This document shows positions 43,540-53,940 of a stretch of DNA of 64,000 nt, in pieces. The DNA is from Leptospira dzoumogneensis (lineage in GTDB: Bacteria; Spirochaetota; Leptospiria; Leptospirales; Leptospiraceae), in contig NZ_RQHS01000005.1 in assembly GCF_004770895.1 (NCBI RefSeq), positions 1-64,000 of the forward strand. Reading direction: 5' to 3'. Within the stretch, counting starts at the first letter, position 1. Each line of letters opens with the position of its first letter. Under the pieces are notes generated by a model that made no database searches, was not told the origin of the DNA, and saw only the letters and a program-made list of their open reading frames with translations. Made by a program: the position numbers and the translations under genes.

Positions 43540-44799
43540 ATGGCGTATTTTTATAAAGGTCTAACGGCCGTCCTACTCTCCTTAGTGTCATTTTTTGTGA
43601 CACAAAAACAAACCCAAGAGTTTGTATTCTCAGGCTCTAGTGCAGGGCTTGTACTCGTTATTTCTCTCGTACTTTTGTTCGGTGAAACTAAACTATTTCC
43701 AAAACTTCGCGGAGACGTTATTTTTTGTGTAGGCGTGGGTGCATTATTAGGATTTGCCCTAGCTTGGTTTATTGGAACTATCATCCGTTTCGAGGAATTG
43801 AATCTTGCATTATATCTAATCCTAGGTCTTTTCGGAGCTAGAGCAGGTAAGTCATTCGCAAAAGAACCCGGCCTTTCCGTGTTCGGAGGCGGCGGCGGTG
43901 GACCTACTTCTCTCGTAGATCCATTTGGTGTTGCTTCTATCGGAAAAGACGAAGTCAGAGATAAAATTCTGGATACTTCTGTCGTGATCGACGGAAGAAT
44001 ATTAGATATTGCTGATACACATTTTATCGATGGTCCTCTCATTCTACCAAACTTCGTGTTGAGAGAGATCCAGCTAATCAGTGACTCTTCTGACCCAATC
44101 AAAAGAGCAAGAGGACGTCGTGGTTTGGAGATGTTGAACAAACTCCAAAGAAAAGGTTCCATCGAAGTTAAGATCACTTACAAAGATTATTCAGACACCA
44201 GAGAAGTTGACGCTAAGTTGATCAAACTGGCTCGTGATACCGGTGGAAAGATCGTAACTAACGACTTCAACTTGAACAAAGTCGCAGAACTCCAAGGAGT
44301 AAAAGTCCTGAACTTGAACACCTTGGCTAACGCATTAAAACCTGTCGTTCTTCCCGGCGAAGAATTGGCTATCCAAGTCATCAAAGAAGGAAAAGACGAA
44401 AACCAAGGTATCGGCTATTTAGAAGACGGAACCATGGTAGTGATAGAGAACGGCGGACATCTAGTCGGTAAAGAAGTGAAAGTTACCGTTACTTCTATCA
44501 TCCAAACTGCTGCCGGAAAAATGATATTCACCAAAGCTAATGGAAACAGCGGTTTTGATAAAGGTGAACGCGCCCCTGAAAAAGAAAACAGAGGTGGTAA
44601 GGGCGGAGAACGCGGAGAAGATCGTGGAAATAGATACGATCGTGGTGAACGAGGAAACGAGGAAAGAGGAAATCGTAAAGATTACCAAAACAAAAACCAG
44701 AACCGCGGCAATTACCAAGACAGAGGCGATAAAAACGAGAGCAGAGGAGACGATTTCGGAAATCGTAAAGACTTCCAAGATCAGCAGCAACAACAGTAA
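43540..44799 (+). CDS. PIN/TRAM domain membrane protein with Arg/Gly/Asn-rich tail
   Basis: 419 residues. Four N-terminal membrane helices (to about residue 105), a Gly-rich linker, a PIN-like nuclease domain with acidic residues beginning at D145 ([17 protein letters not shown]), and a TRAM RNA-binding domain near 285-340. This is the YacL type, usually about 350 residues. The extra 70 or so residues at the C-terminus are low complexity: RGG, RGN, RGE, DRG and a final poly-Gln. Likely an RNA-related membrane protein; nuclease activity not proven for the family. Confidence 0.88.
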   Translation: MAYFYKGLTAVLLSLVSFFVTQKQTQEFVFSGSSAGLVLVISLVLLFGETKLFPKLRGDVIFCVGVGALLGFALAWFIGTIIRFEELNLALYLILGLFGARAGKSFAKEPGLSVFGGGGGGPTSLVDPFGVASIGKDEVRDKILDTSVVIDGRILDIADTHFIDGPLILPNFVLREIQLISDSSDPIKRARGRRGLEMLNKLQRKGSIEVKITYKDYSDTREVDAKLIKLARDTGGKIVTNDFNLNKVAELQGVKVLNLNTLANALKPVVLPGEELAIQVIKEGKDENQGIGYLEDGTMVVIENGGHLVGKEVKVTVTSIIQTAAGKMIFTKANGNSGFDKGERAPEKENRGGKGGERGEDRGNRYDRGERGNEERGNRKDYQNKNQNRGNYQDRGDKNESRGDDFGNRKDFQDQQQQQ

Positions 44800-44925
44800 T
44801 AGCCTTCTCTAAAGAGACAGAATGCGGGTCGGATTAGGAATTGCCTTCAAATTCGACCCGGTTCCGAATTGACGGTATCCTACCCCGAAAAAAAATTGAA
44901 ATACGATCTCAATAAGGAGAGCCAA

Positions 44926-46521
44926 ATGCAGGCCCAAGCGCAAGTGAAGGGACTGAAGGAGCTCGGTATAGAGCCCTCCGAAGTCTTCCATAACCTTTCA
45001 TACGACGAAATTTTCGAACACGAAAAGAATAACGGTGAAACCGTTCTTTCCTCTAACGGAACCATGATGGTGGATACCGGTATTTTCACCGGACGTTCTC
45101 CAAAAGATAAATACTTCGTAGATGAACCTTCTTCTAACAAGAATATCTGGTGGTCTCATATTAACTTTAAAGCTTCCGAAGCGGTATTCGAAGAGCTTTA
45201 TCAAAAATGTGTAAACTATCTTAGCGGAAAAAAACTCTACGTATTCGACGGATACGCAGGAGCAAATCCTGAGACCAGGATCGGTCTTCGTGTAGTTTCC
45301 GAAAAAGCATGGCAGCACCATTTCTGCACCAATATGTTCCTTCGCCCTAGCAAGGAAGAGTTGGCTAACCTTCTTCCTGAATTCACTATCATCAACGCTT
45401 GCGGAGTGAAGAACGAAAAATACAAAGAGCATGGCCTGAACTCGGAAGTATTCGTGATCTTCAACCTTGCAAAAAAACTCTGCATCATCGGCGGGACCGA
45501 ATACGGCGGAGAAATGAAGAAGGGTATCTTCTCCGTAATGAACTATAAGTTGCCATTACAGGGAATCGTTTCTATGCACTGTTCCGCGAATATCGGAAAC
45601 AAGGACGGAGACACCGCTCTATTCTTCGGACTTTCCGGGACCGGTAAAACTACTCTTTCCACTGACCCGAACCGCAAACTGATCGGAGACGATGAGCACG
45701 GTTGGGACGATAACGGGATTTTCAATATCGAAGGCGGTTGTTACGCGAAAGTGATCAACCTGGATCCTAAAACTGAACCTGAAATTTTCGAAGCAATCAA
45801 AAGAGATGCTCTTTTAGAGAACGTAGTTTACGACGAAAAAACGAAAGTTGTAGATTATACTTCCGCTGCTAAAACCGAAAACACCAGAGTTTCCTACCCG
45901 ATCTACCATATCAAAAACATCCAAGTTCCTTCTAAAGGCGGTCACCCTAAAGTGATCATCTTCTTGACTTACGATGCATTCGGAGTTCTTCCTCCAGTGT
46001 CTCGTCTGTCTATCGAACAAGCGATGTATCACTTCCTTTCCGGTTACACTGCGAAAGTTGCAGGAACTGAAAGAGGTGTTAAAGAGCCTACCGCTACATT
46101 CTCCGCTTGTTTCGGAGCTGCGTTCATGACACTTCACCCGACTGTTTATGCTCAGTTATTAGGTGAGAAGATGCGTAAACATAATGTTCGCGCATATTTG
46201 ATGAACACAGGACTTGTTGGTGGAGCTTACGGAACTGGTAAGAGAATGAATCTTCCTTCTACTCGTAAAATTATCGACGAGATCATGAACGGAAACATCG
46301 ACAAAGCTCAGTTTGTGAAGCACCCGATCTTCCAAGTAGAATATCCTAAAACCGTAGAAGGTGTGGATAGTTCCATCCTGGATCCTCGTGAGGCTTGGGC
46401 GGATAAAGCTGCTTACGATGAGTCTTCTAAAAAGCTTGCCGGCATGTTTATTGAGAACTTCAAAAAATATGTAGAAGGTTCTAAAGACTTCGACTTCACA
46501 GCGTTCGGACCTCAGATATAG
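44926..46521 (+). CDS. pckA: Phosphoenolpyruvate carboxykinase (ATP)
   Basis: 531 residues from the ATG at 44926, which has AAGGAG 6 bases upstream; the frame is open from a TTG at 44869. It makes phosphoenolpyruvate from oxaloacetate and ATP, the entry to gluconeogenesis. The P-loop [11 protein letters not shown] and the following IGDDEHGW metal site are intact, as is the early GRSPKDKY. Monocistronic with its own terminator. Gluconeogenesis fits an organism that lives on fatty acids. Confidence 0.96.
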   Translation: MQAQAQVKGLKELGIEPSEVFHNLSYDEIFEHEKNNGETVLSSNGTMMVDTGIFTGRSPKDKYFVDEPSSNKNIWWSHINFKASEAVFEELYQKCVNYLSGKKLYVFDGYAGANPETRIGLRVVSEKAWQHHFCTNMFLRPSKEELANLLPEFTIINACGVKNEKYKEHGLNSEVFVIFNLAKKLCIIGGTEYGGEMKKGIFSVMNYKLPLQGIVSMHCSANIGNKDGDTALFFGLSGTGKTTLSTDPNRKLIGDDEHGWDDNGIFNIEGGCYAKVINLDPKTEPEIFEAIKRDALLENVVYDEKTKVVDYTSAAKTENTRVSYPIYHIKNIQVPSKGGHPKVIIFLTYDAFGVLPPVSRLSIEQAMYHFLSGYTAKVAGTERGVKEPTATFSACFGAAFMTLHPTVYAQLLGEKMRKHNVRAYLMNTGLVGGAYGTGKRMNLPSTRKIIDEIMNGNIDKAQFVKHPIFQVEYPKTVEGVDSSILDPREAWADKAAYDESSKKLAGMFIENFKKYVEGSKDFDFTAFGPQI

Positions 46522-46552
46522 GCTGATCTCTAAAAAGTCGGATCTATTCCGG

Positions 46553-46586
46553 AGGAGTAAGTGGAATTTCCCCTTACTCCTTTTTT
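46553..46586 (+). terminator. Terminator of pckA
   Basis: A 9-bp perfect stem, AGGAGTAAG (46553-46561) with CTTACTCCT (46573-46581), loop of 11, followed by TTTTTT. Confidence 0.9.
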
Positions 46587-46611
46587 ATGCCCTCATAGTG
46601 TCGGTAAGTTG

Positions 46612-46638
46612 TTGACAAACCGTTGTGCGGCGCATAAT
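46612..46638 (+). promoter_or_regulatory. Sigma-70-type promoter for the phasin gene
   Basis: A consensus TTGACA (46612-46617) and CATAAT (46633-46638) with a 15-base spacer, ending 28 bases before the ATG. Confidence 0.6.
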
Positions 46639-46666
46639 CATCATACAATACATAGGGATCAAAAGT

Positions 46667-46933
46667 ATGGAAAAGGAAATCAAAGAAGCACTGAATTTCG
46701 CGATCGGAGCGGCAAAAACCCTGAGGGAACAAGCGGACAGTATTCTTTTAAAAGTGGAAAAAGAATTTAAAGAGCTCTCCGCAAAAGGTTCTCAAGACCA
46801 AAGCGAAGTTGCAAACAATCTTAGAAAGTATATCGAAGACGCATTACGTTCCGTGGAAGGTCTTGCGGGCCAAGTGAATTCTAAAGTAGAAGAAGCTAAA
46901 AAAGAATTCGGTAAGAAAAACTCTAACGACTAA
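46667..46933 (+). CDS. Phasin-family protein
   Basis: 88 residues from the ATG at 46667. It is almost entirely amphipathic helix (MEKEIKEALNFAIGAAKTLR, then VEGLAGQVNSKVEEAKKEFG), as in small PhaF-like phasins that coat polyhydroxyalkanoate granules or act as stress chaperones. No polymer-synthesis genes are in the window. It has its own promoter. Confidence 0.75.
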   Translation: MEKEIKEALNFAIGAAKTLREQADSILLKVEKEFKELSAKGSQDQSEVANNLRKYIEDALRSVEGLAGQVNSKVEEAKKEFGKKNSND

Positions 46934-46980
46934 GATCTTTTCGTTTATCCTTCCCCGCCAATCCAAATCAATTTTACAAA

Positions 46981-47697
46981 TCAAAGCCTGGGATCATCCG
47001 ATTCCAGGCCCAACCATTTCGCCAATCTTTCCTTGAAAGAGATTGGAGGAGGACTTTCCATATCCAGCTCGAAAGAAGTATTCCATAAAGAAATATTCTG
47101 ATCGAATTTGATCTGAAGAATGTTCCGGATGATTTTCTTGGAGTCGGTAAACCATTCTGAAGAGGGGATCCCTTTTTCGGTCAGATAACCTTCTATCAAA
47201 TCGATCGTTCTATAATCGGAAGAAAGAGAAGAATAAGAAAAAGAATCATCTGCAAATTCCGAGAATATATTCTCCCATTCATCCGCAAAATTTCTTTCTT
47301 TGTTCCTGCAATCGTAGGCTTGGCAGATGGATGCTCCGTAAAAGGAATAATTCTGACTGCGGGGATCTCCTGTATAAACGGGATGGATCATACATCCTAT
47401 TCTACTTCTAACTTTTATTTCCGGAGAAGCTCCGCTTACTTCTTCCGTTAGCATTCCTAAGAAGGGGCAGTTATAGGTGAGTGGGTCCTTCTTAATGTAA
47501 TTTTTTTCCGCTTCTTCTCTTACCTTTCTGAACTCCGCCATAGTATAAGGTCTGGAGAAGTCGACGGATTTTTTGAAAGTTTCAGTTCTATCTTTTAAGA
47601 GGGTTTTGAATTGATCCGGTTTTAATTCTAGATTGAATAATCCGCAACAAGCTCCGCAAGAAAACGGAACATCTGCGGAAGGTTGGCAAAGTCCCAC
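46981..47697 (-). CDS. YkgJ-like cysteine-cluster protein
   Basis: 238 residues. Cysteine groups SCGACCGLF (C14, C17, C18), YNCPFLG, IGCMIHP and ICQAYDC match the metal-binding pattern of YkgJ/zinc-iron-chelating families. It begins with GTG at 47697, immediately after the CHAT stop, so it is translationally coupled to it. Possibly a metal-binding accessory protein; a role in the CHAT system is inferred only from position. Confidence 0.7.
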   Translation of the reverse strand: MGLCQPSADVPFSCGACCGLFNLELKPDQFKTLLKDRTETFKKSVDFSRPYTMAEFRKVREEAEKNYIKKDPLTYNCPFLGMLTEEVSGASPEIKVRSRIGCMIHPVYTGDPRSQNYSFYGASICQAYDCRNKERNFADEWENIFSEFADDSFSYSSLSSDYRTIDLIEGYLTEKGIPSSEWFTDSKKIIRNILQIKFDQNISLWNTSFELDMESPPPISFKERLAKWLGLESDDPRL

Positions 47698-49536
47698 TTA
47701 CAGACCGCCGTGAGGCAGATTCCCGGGTTTAGAAGGAAGAAATCCCAAGAACGAAAGTTCCAATTCTTTAGTCTCAGGATTTTCTACTATATTGCAATTC
47801 AGAGGGAAGATCTGCATTCTATCTTCGTGGAAAACGATTACCTTTCCTCTGTACTTTTCGATCTGCTCTCCTATAAAATCCTGTTTGATCATCGGAGCAG
47901 CGACTAGAGAAGATTCGGATTTTATACCACGGAAGAATAGATGATTATTCGAGTTAGTAGAAACTAAGAAGATACTGATCCTCTCTAATTCCTCTAACTC
48001 TGTCAGAAGGTTTTCAAAATAATACTGGAATGTGATCAGATATCCGTCTGCGGATTCAGGCTGGATCTGACCTTTGGAGTAAAGATCGATCCAGTTGATC
48101 ATCTTGTAGATCGTATCCTTATTCGCAAAAAGTATTTCAGGTAGATCCGTAACGACAGGAGTGATCTCTAATTTTCTGAAATCATGTAGGCATTGGAACA
48201 TCAGTTCCCACCATCTTTCCGTATTATAAGCGTCGTCAGGATTGTTCGGGATGTATTTTCCTAAAGAGTGATTCTGGTGATCGCTGAACAGGATACCTCC
48301 GATCACTTTTGAAAATTCCTCGAAAGCGAAGATCAGATATTCCATCAATTGATAGGAAGTAAGTGATTCTTCTTTTTGTTTTTCAGTGAATTTATAATAA
48401 GACGCTGCGATCGGATTCGGATAAAATTTAAATATCAAAGAAGGGTTAATGATCTTATGGACCGGTTTCCCTTTTGTAGGATCGGAAACCACTCTAATGA
48501 TCGGTTGTCCATGTAAGCTATAGTTCGTCCAAGTTAGATCGCTTGGATCATAATTTCTTCTGGCATGTTCCTTTGCTAAATACAGGGACTCGCCTATACT
48601 TCTGTCAGCGAATAAGTTCGTATAAAATTGGATCGTGAAATCGATCGTATTCTGATTGTCTGCGATTTCCCAGTTAGTACCGATAAAACTTTTGATCCCG
48701 GACATCAAGAATGATCCGGCAAAATTGTTCATTAGGTCCGCATTCAGATTTCTGGTAGCGCTCTTATTGGATTGGCAGGAGTTAGAGAAAACCATATCCG
48801 TATTAAATCCGGAGTTTTTGATCTCTCTTGCTTTTAGGATCTTTCCTTCAGAGATCAACCATCCATTCTCCAAAGGATCATCGGAGAAATACAAATGTCC
48901 AGAGTAATGGATGATATTCTTTCCTTTGATCAAAGAAAGAAGTTTTAATTTAGTAACTTGGCGTCCGCCTATGAATTCTATTTCTAATCTGGAACTTGGT
49001 ACCTTCTCACTTAAAACCCTAAAGATCTGCTCTCCTTCTTTCTGGGCCCATTCTAGATCCTCGGTTGGATCCGCGATGATGAGCATACGGAGTTTCTCTT
49101 TCTCTTTAAATGCACCGCTGCTGGATTCTCCTCTTACGGTTTTTCCTATATAAAATTTGTCTGAGAGAAAACAAGTGCCGTCATGTAGGAGTTCCCACGG
49201 AATCACTCCTAACTTAGGATCTATATTAAAGTGAAGGTATTTTTCAGTAGTAAGTCTGAGTTTTTCTTGGATGGCCGCAGGAAAAAACTGATCGTAAAAA
49301 GTTTCTCCCAGGATCTTTAGATCATGAAGAATGTCGGTTTCTAGAGTTGGAGTATGTCCTGATTTTTGGTGGATCGCTACGGAAACACGAACTAAGTTTT
49401 CGATTTCCTTAATATACTCTAGGATTAGATCTTCGTCCATTGTGGACTGAAGATGTGATTCCGATCCGCTGCCGGAACTATCCAGAATATTGAATACGTT
49501 TACGGCACCGACTCTGTCTATGATTAGGTTCAGCAT
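47698..49536 (-). CDS. CHAT-domain (caspase-like) protease
   Basis: 612 residues. Residues about 90-350 are a CHAT domain with the catalytic dyad His214 ([10 protein letters not shown]) and Cys254 (FSNSCQSN), and [11 protein letters not shown] and HGQPIIRVV in their usual places. The N-terminal 90 residues are helical. The C-terminal 260 residues match nothing I recognise. CHAT enzymes are separase-like cysteine proteases that usually cut a specific partner. It is preceded by an adaptor-like gene and a sigma factor on the same strand and followed without a gap by a cysteine-cluster gene. Confidence 0.88.
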   Translation of the reverse strand: MLNLIIDRVGAVNVFNILDSSGSGSESHLQSTMDEDLILEYIKEIENLVRVSVAIHQKSGHTPTLETDILHDLKILGETFYDQFFPAAIQEKLRLTTEKYLHFNIDPKLGVIPWELLHDGTCFLSDKFYIGKTVRGESSSGAFKEKEKLRMLIIADPTEDLEWAQKEGEQIFRVLSEKVPSSRLEIEFIGGRQVTKLKLLSLIKGKNIIHYSGHLYFSDDPLENGWLISEGKILKAREIKNSGFNTDMVFSNSCQSNKSATRNLNADLMNNFAGSFLMSGIKSFIGTNWEIADNQNTIDFTIQFYTNLFADRSIGESLYLAKEHARRNYDPSDLTWTNYSLHGQPIIRVVSDPTKGKPVHKIINPSLIFKFYPNPIAASYYKFTEKQKEESLTSYQLMEYLIFAFEEFSKVIGGILFSDHQNHSLGKYIPNNPDDAYNTERWWELMFQCLHDFRKLEITPVVTDLPEILFANKDTIYKMINWIDLYSKGQIQPESADGYLITFQYYFENLLTELEELERISIFLVSTNSNNHLFFRGIKSESSLVAAPMIKQDFIGEQIEKYRGKVIVFHEDRMQIFPLNCNIVENPETKELELSFLGFLPSKPGNLPHGGL

Positions 49537-49611
49537 TGGATCTACAGACTGCGCCTAAGAAGTTTCCTCGCCGTGACATAAGAGTCAGGAAGGAAACCGG
49601 TTACAACGCTC

Positions 49612-50370
49612 TTAATCCAAAAGGATAAAGAGATCTATGGATTTAGACAAGTCTTTTCCCTGAAACTCTACTGTGTACTTTCCTTCTCTCAATCCGGAGA
49701 AATTAGTGATCCCTTCGGAGTTGAATTGGTTGGAAAGTATGAATCTTCCGTCCTTAGAAAGATTTACTCTTTGGAAATCTTCCGGTCTTGGACATTCGAT
49801 TTTGACACTTAAGTAAGCGGTTTCGTCGGTTTCTTGTACGACTTGGTAAGTGAACTTGCAGTCCTTATCCATTTTTTCTTCAAATACGATGAACTCGGAA
49901 GAAGAAGGCGATTTTGCTACTGCGGAACGCATAGCAGGCGCATAATCTACACGAGTGTTGATTTGAAGAGTTTCGATCAGGCTTCCGAAAAGTTGTGCTC
50001 CGGATTTTCCTAATTTAACTACGATAGATTCTTTTCCTTGTGCCTTACGGGATAATTCCATTTCCACATATCTTTTCAGATATTCCGGAAAAGGTTTCAC
50101 CTGCCAGCCTTCGTTTAGTTCGGCCTTATTCAGATCCAGATCCTCTTGGAAGGATTGGAAAGAATGTGTACGTGAAGCTGAATCGAAGTAAGACTCACCG
50201 GCAGCTTTTAGACTAGCCTGGAGTGCTTCTTCCATTCTAATAAGTTCGTTTTGTAGTTCGGTGTCTTTTTCTAGTTTAGTCAGAACTTCAGGTTTCCCTT
50301 CAAATAGTGACTGGATGATTTCTGGCACCGAGTTTTCGCGGTTGGATTCCATTTGAGTAAGATTCTCCAA
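49612..50370 (-). CDS. Adaptor/anti-sigma-like hypothetical protein next to the sigma factor
   Basis: 252 residues, no signal peptide or membrane helix. The N-terminal 55 residues ([20 protein letters not shown] and following helix) have the layout of an anti-sigma helical domain but lack the zinc-binding HxxxCxxC. A Ser-rich stretch near 150-160 looks like an exposed linker. The C-terminal 90 residues form a beta-rich, Ig-like region (CKFTYQVV, then [12 protein letters not shown]). It lies 21 bases after the sigma gene and 75 bases before the CHAT gene. Inference: it could hold the sigma factor and be the CHAT substrate. Confidence 0.65.
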   Translation of the reverse strand: MENLTQMESNRENSVPEIIQSLFEGKPEVLTKLEKDTELQNELIRMEEALQASLKAAGESYFDSASRTHSFQSFQEDLDLNKAELNEGWQVKPFPEYLKRYVEMELSRKAQGKESIVVKLGKSGAQLFGSLIETLQINTRVDYAPAMRSAVAKSPSSSEFIVFEEKMDKDCKFTYQVVQETDETAYLSVKIECPRPEDFQRVNLSKDGRFILSNQFNSEGITNFSGLREGKYTVEFQGKDLSKSIDLFILLD

Positions 50371-50391
50371 TAGGTTTTAAGACGATTGTTT

Positions 50392-51297
50392 CTACTCGGA
50401 CAATTCCGAAAATTTGAGTTTTTTTTGTATTTTTTCGATCAATCTGAGTAGTGTAACGCTCACATTTCCCTCGGTTATCCCTAAAAGGTCAGCAACCTCT
50501 CTGTATGGGGTCCTTGCCAGGAAATGGCCTTTTTTGCGCTTTTCTAAGAGTTTTTTCCGTTGTTCGTATTTCTTCTTTAATGCTTGGGAAGTTTTATCTA
50601 TTTCTTGAGGAAGTAAGGGGGCTTTCTTAACAGTTACAGTCTGCTTTTCTTTCAGCTCCAGAATATTTAAATATAGAGACGTAATCTTGTCTTCCATACG
50701 TATATTCTCTTCTTCCCGCTTGGAAAGTTCGGAGCGAAGGCCTAAAATTTTCTTTTTAATTTCGTCCACGCTCAGATTCGTTTTTTCGATCAGGAATTGG
50801 ATCTCTTCTTCGTCTAGGTTCAGGTAATATATATAAGAAAGTTTAAAAATGACTCTCTTCTCTACGCCTATCTCTCCGAGCACCTGGTGGAAATGTTTGG
50901 TTAACTCTTGGGCTTCTTCCACTAGATCCGGGCGAAGATCCGGTTCGTCTTCGATAGTCGCGTATTCTTTTCCTTCCTTGTTGATCTTTCCAAGGTTGGT
51001 CATCTTTAGCTCTCGTTTGGTTCTTTGCCAATCGATGAGCATATTACGTAGAACTGAGTAGAACCATGTTCTAAAACTTGATTTACCTTTGAAGCTAGAG
51101 AACCTAGCTCCGGTTTTCAGTCTTTCGAACGCGTATAAGAAAAAGTCTCCGGCATCATCTTCACTGAGGTGGAAGATCTTCATCGGAAAATTGTAAATAT
51201 CTTCGGAATAGGACTCGAAGAATAACTTGAGAGCGGCCTCGTCTCCTTCCCCGCATCGGGTAACTAGGTCGAGGGTTTTATCCTTTGACAAATTCAT
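50392..51297 (-). CDS. ECF-like sigma-70 family RNA polymerase sigma factor with long linker
   Basis: 301 residues, longer than the usual 160-200 of ECF factors. Region 2 lies at about 15-95 ([16 protein letters not shown], then [20 protein letters not shown]). Region 4 lies at the C-terminus with a helix-turn-helix ([20 protein letters not shown]). Between them is a charged, largely coiled-coil linker of about 150 residues. It is the first gene of a four-gene operon with the adaptor-like protein, the CHAT protease and the cysteine-cluster protein. The operon starts 35 bases from the divergent M23 gene. Confidence 0.88.
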   Translation of the reverse strand: MNLSKDKTLDLVTRCGEGDEAALKLFFESYSEDIYNFPMKIFHLSEDDAGDFFLYAFERLKTGARFSSFKGKSSFRTWFYSVLRNMLIDWQRTKRELKMTNLGKINKEGKEYATIEDEPDLRPDLVEEAQELTKHFHQVLGEIGVEKRVIFKLSYIYYLNLDEEEIQFLIEKTNLSVDEIKKKILGLRSELSKREEENIRMEDKITSLYLNILELKEKQTVTVKKAPLLPQEIDKTSQALKKKYEQRKKLLEKRKKGHFLARTPYREVADLLGITEGNVSVTLLRLIEKIQKKLKFSELSE

Positions 51298-51331
51298 TCT
51301 TTATGTAACCTTGCACCTGAGAGCCAACGAT

Positions 51332-52240
51332 ATGAGACGTAGTATATCCCTTGGAATTATCTTGGCCGCGTTCCATCTAAGCACCTTTGCGCAAAACGAT
51401 AAAGTAATAAATTTTCTTTTCCCGGTGAAAACCGACGGAATCGAGAATAAGGTTACCTCAGTGTTCGGAGAATCCCGGGGGGACCATTTTCATAACGGAA
51501 TGGACATCGCTTCTACTGGAGACCCGGTTTTGGCGATGGCGGAGGGAAAGATCCTCTACTCATGGTTTGGCGAAGACGATCCTTTTGGGGAAGAATTCGG
51601 AACCGGAAACTCGGTTTGGCTGGATCACGGAAATGGGACGTATTCTTCCTACTACCATTTGAAGGATGGACGACTTCCCGGTTTATTAGAAGAACGTCTA
51701 GTCGCCGGCGGAGAGAAGATCGCCTATACCGGAAACACAGGCCACTCCAGCGGAGCCCACCTGCATTTTGTTTTACTAAAAGATTTCGGAAAGACCATCC
51801 AAGATCCTATGAAGGTTTTGCCTATCGTGGAAGATGAAAATCCTCCAGTGATCGGAAATCTACTGATCCATCAGGACGAATATAAATACAGCCAGGTCAA
51901 CGACGGAGACAATATCAATATTTCGAAGGCATTTCCTGTTACGGTAGGGATCCAAGACGCGGGAAAAAAACCGGGCCAAAGAAGAGGTGTTTCTCAGATC
52001 CAAGTCTCCTTGAACGGGCAATTATTGAAGAAGGCAAGCTTTTCCAATCTACATTACGAAAAAGGAGAATGGAAAAACTCAGAGGGTTTTCCTTTTACGG
52101 AACTCTATTTTAAGGACCAATATTTGATAGGTCATTTAGATTTTCGTAATGGGGAGAATGTGATAAAGGTTCTTGCCTGGGACTTTCGTCAAAATCTTAC
52201 CGAAAAAACGTTTACCTTTTACGTAAACCGCATCCGTTAA
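51332..52240 (+). CDS. M23-family (LytM-type) peptidoglycan endopeptidase
   Basis: 302 residues from the ATG at 51332; the frame is open upstream into the sigma gene but the signal peptide (ISLGIILAAFHLSTFAQ) fixes this start. The zinc motifs HFHNGMDIAS and HLHFVLL are present, so it may be active rather than a regulatory LytM. A C-terminal beta-rich domain of about 100 residues follows. Periplasmic. Divergent from the sigma operon across 34 bases. Confidence 0.9.
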   Translation: MRRSISLGIILAAFHLSTFAQNDKVINFLFPVKTDGIENKVTSVFGESRGDHFHNGMDIASTGDPVLAMAEGKILYSWFGEDDPFGEEFGTGNSVWLDHGNGTYSSYYHLKDGRLPGLLEERLVAGGEKIAYTGNTGHSSGAHLHFVLLKDFGKTIQDPMKVLPIVEDENPPVIGNLLIHQDEYKYSQVNDGDNINISKAFPVTVGIQDAGKKPGQRRGVSQIQVSLNGQLLKKASFSNLHYEKGEWKNSEGFPFTELYFKDQYLIGHLDFRNGENVIKVLAWDFRQNLTEKTFTFYVNRIR

Positions 52241-52291
52241 CCGTCCAATAAGTTTATTCTATCCGGTCCTTTCGGAAAATAGGGTACCCTT

Positions 52292-53356
52292 ATGTTTGAA
52301 GTCGTAGATCTCCCAGGTTTGCCTAGGAAAAAGTATCTTTTAGGGATCGCGATCGTTGTAGGCTTGATGTCTGCAGGGATCTTGGGCTTTGAATTTTTAA
52401 CAGGCAACCATACTTTCAGGCCTGGATATACAGTTGCAGGGATCACCTCTATCCTATGTTGTTTTCTACTGTATAAGTCCAGATACAAAGAAGCGGTTTA
52501 TCTTTCTTCTTTTTTGTTCGCTTTAGCTTTAGGACTCGGAGTTGTTTACGGTCCTGGTGTTAAGAATGCAGCAGTTTGGTTCCCTGTTTTAGTTTTTTTT
52601 CAACTCTATTTCTTCAATCGTAAGATGGCAGTTCTTGCAATGTTCTATTGTTTAGGACTTATCTTTTGGAAAACCGGAATTTCGTTCGGATCGGTTGGTG
52701 GTGAAATTTATACGGATTCTATTGCATCACTTTGTGTTCTTACGTTATTCGCCGTTTTGATAGGTGCGAACATGGACAAGCTGATCCTGGATAAGGATGT
52801 TCTTTTAAAAGAGCTCACTCATAGGGTCAGAAATAATATGCAGGTGATACTGGAGATGGTCTCTTTTTTGAAAGATTCGGAACATTCTTTAGAAACTCAT
52901 AATGTACTTCAGGTTTTGGAAAGAAGAATATTAGCTCTTACTTCCGTCCATACTGTCTCCCAAGATGCGGCACATATACAAAGTGTTTCTATAGGAGAAG
53001 TGATCGAAAATTATCTGAATCGTATCGTCTCCAAATACAAGGCTCTTCCGAACTTGGATCCGGTTGCAAAACATTACCAGTTAGATGTGAAAGAAGCGAA
53101 CCTTCTTCTTTTAGTGTTGGGAGAAATAGTTTCCGCAACTTCAGAATCGGTTACGAATCATGTGGAAGATCTGAAGATCAGTTTTAGGAATCCTACGGTT
53201 AAAACCTTGGAACTACAAGTAGAGGGTGCAAGTTTAACGGAAGGGGATTGGAGTCGTTTTTCTAGAGATTTACTCAGTCATTCGGGCGGAGATCTAAAGG
53301 TGGATCCTAGCGGAAGTGGAAAAGTTTCGGCGAGTTTGGTGACTTTAAAAAGATAA
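52292..53356 (+). CDS. HisKA_2-type sensor histidine kinase with degenerate ATPase domain
   Basis: 354 residues. Five or six membrane helices (to about residue 160), then a short coiled coil and the dimerisation/phosphoacceptor motif LTHRVRNNMQVILEMVSFL with His177, typical of HisKA_2/HWE kinases. The following domain keeps helical homology but the N-box Asn (here LLLVLGEIVSATSE) and a clear Gly-rich G box are missing. It may be a phosphotransfer or pseudokinase form. No response regulator is adjacent. Confidence 0.75.
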   Translation: MFEVVDLPGLPRKKYLLGIAIVVGLMSAGILGFEFLTGNHTFRPGYTVAGITSILCCFLLYKSRYKEAVYLSSFLFALALGLGVVYGPGVKNAAVWFPVLVFFQLYFFNRKMAVLAMFYCLGLIFWKTGISFGSVGGEIYTDSIASLCVLTLFAVLIGANMDKLILDKDVLLKELTHRVRNNMQVILEMVSFLKDSEHSLETHNVLQVLERRILALTSVHTVSQDAAHIQSVSIGEVIENYLNRIVSKYKALPNLDPVAKHYQLDVKEANLLLLVLGEIVSATSESVTNHVEDLKISFRNPTVKTLELQVEGASLTEGDWSRFSRDLLSHSGGDLKVDPSGSGKVSASLVTLKR

Positions 53357-53359
53357 ACC

Positions 53360-53902
53360 TTATTTTTTGTTTTTCCAATCTTCAAAATCGATCCTATAAA
53401 GAACATGAGTTCTGAGAGAGGATCCTAATTTAACTCTAGGATGTTCGAATTCTCCTGAATAATGGAATCCTAAACTATTCATCACTCCTCTGGAAGGATG
53501 ATTGATCCTGGAAGTAAAAGAAACGATCTTTTTTATTTGAATATTCTCAAATCCGAATCTCAAAACTTCTGCGGCAGCTTCTTTTGCGAATCCTTTTCCC
53601 CAAAAGTTTTGGTCCAATCTCCAGCCTATTTCCAATGCGGGTGTGAAGAAGGATCGAAAATTTGTGTACATAAGTCCGGTGAATCCGAAAAATTTTCCGG
53701 AAAACTTTTCTTCTAATGCAAATAATCCGAAGCCGAATTTTTCCCAATGCTCGTCGATCTTAAGTATGAGTTTTTCTGTTTCGGATTTATTGAGTAATTT
53801 GGGAAAAAATCTCATCACACTCGGATGAGAGTTCATTCTGGAAAATGGCTCCAGATCGTCCGGTTTCCATTTTCTTAATAGTAAGCGGGAAGTTTCCAGC
53901 AT
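53360..53902 (-). CDS. GNAT acetyltransferase, RimJ/RimL type
   Basis: 180 residues. It starts LETSRLLLRKWKPDDLEPF as usual for the RimJ/RimL group. The acetyl-CoA-binding segment is DQNFWGKGFAKEAAAEVLRF, followed by NHPSRGVMNSLGF. Possibly an N-terminal protein acetyltransferase. It lies 38 bases downstream of dnaE on the same strand. Confidence 0.88.
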   Translation of the reverse strand: MLETSRLLLRKWKPDDLEPFSRMNSHPSVMRFFPKLLNKSETEKLILKIDEHWEKFGFGLFALEEKFSGKFFGFTGLMYTNFRSFFTPALEIGWRLDQNFWGKGFAKEAAAEVLRFGFENIQIKKIVSFTSRINHPSRGVMNSLGFHYSGEFEHPRVKLGSSLRTHVLYRIDFEDWKNKK

Positions 53903-53940
53903 CTGCAGATCGTAAGAGTAGGGGTCAATCCGGAAAGAAT

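Noticed and set aside
44461..44812. Frames on both strands inside the PIN/TRAM gene tail
   Set aside because: They are shadows of the low-complexity RGG-rich coding sequence.
47698..51297. Type III-E CRISPR locus
   Set aside because: The protease-adaptor-sigma logic is similar, but there is no gRAMP-like gene and no repeat-spacer array anywhere in the window.
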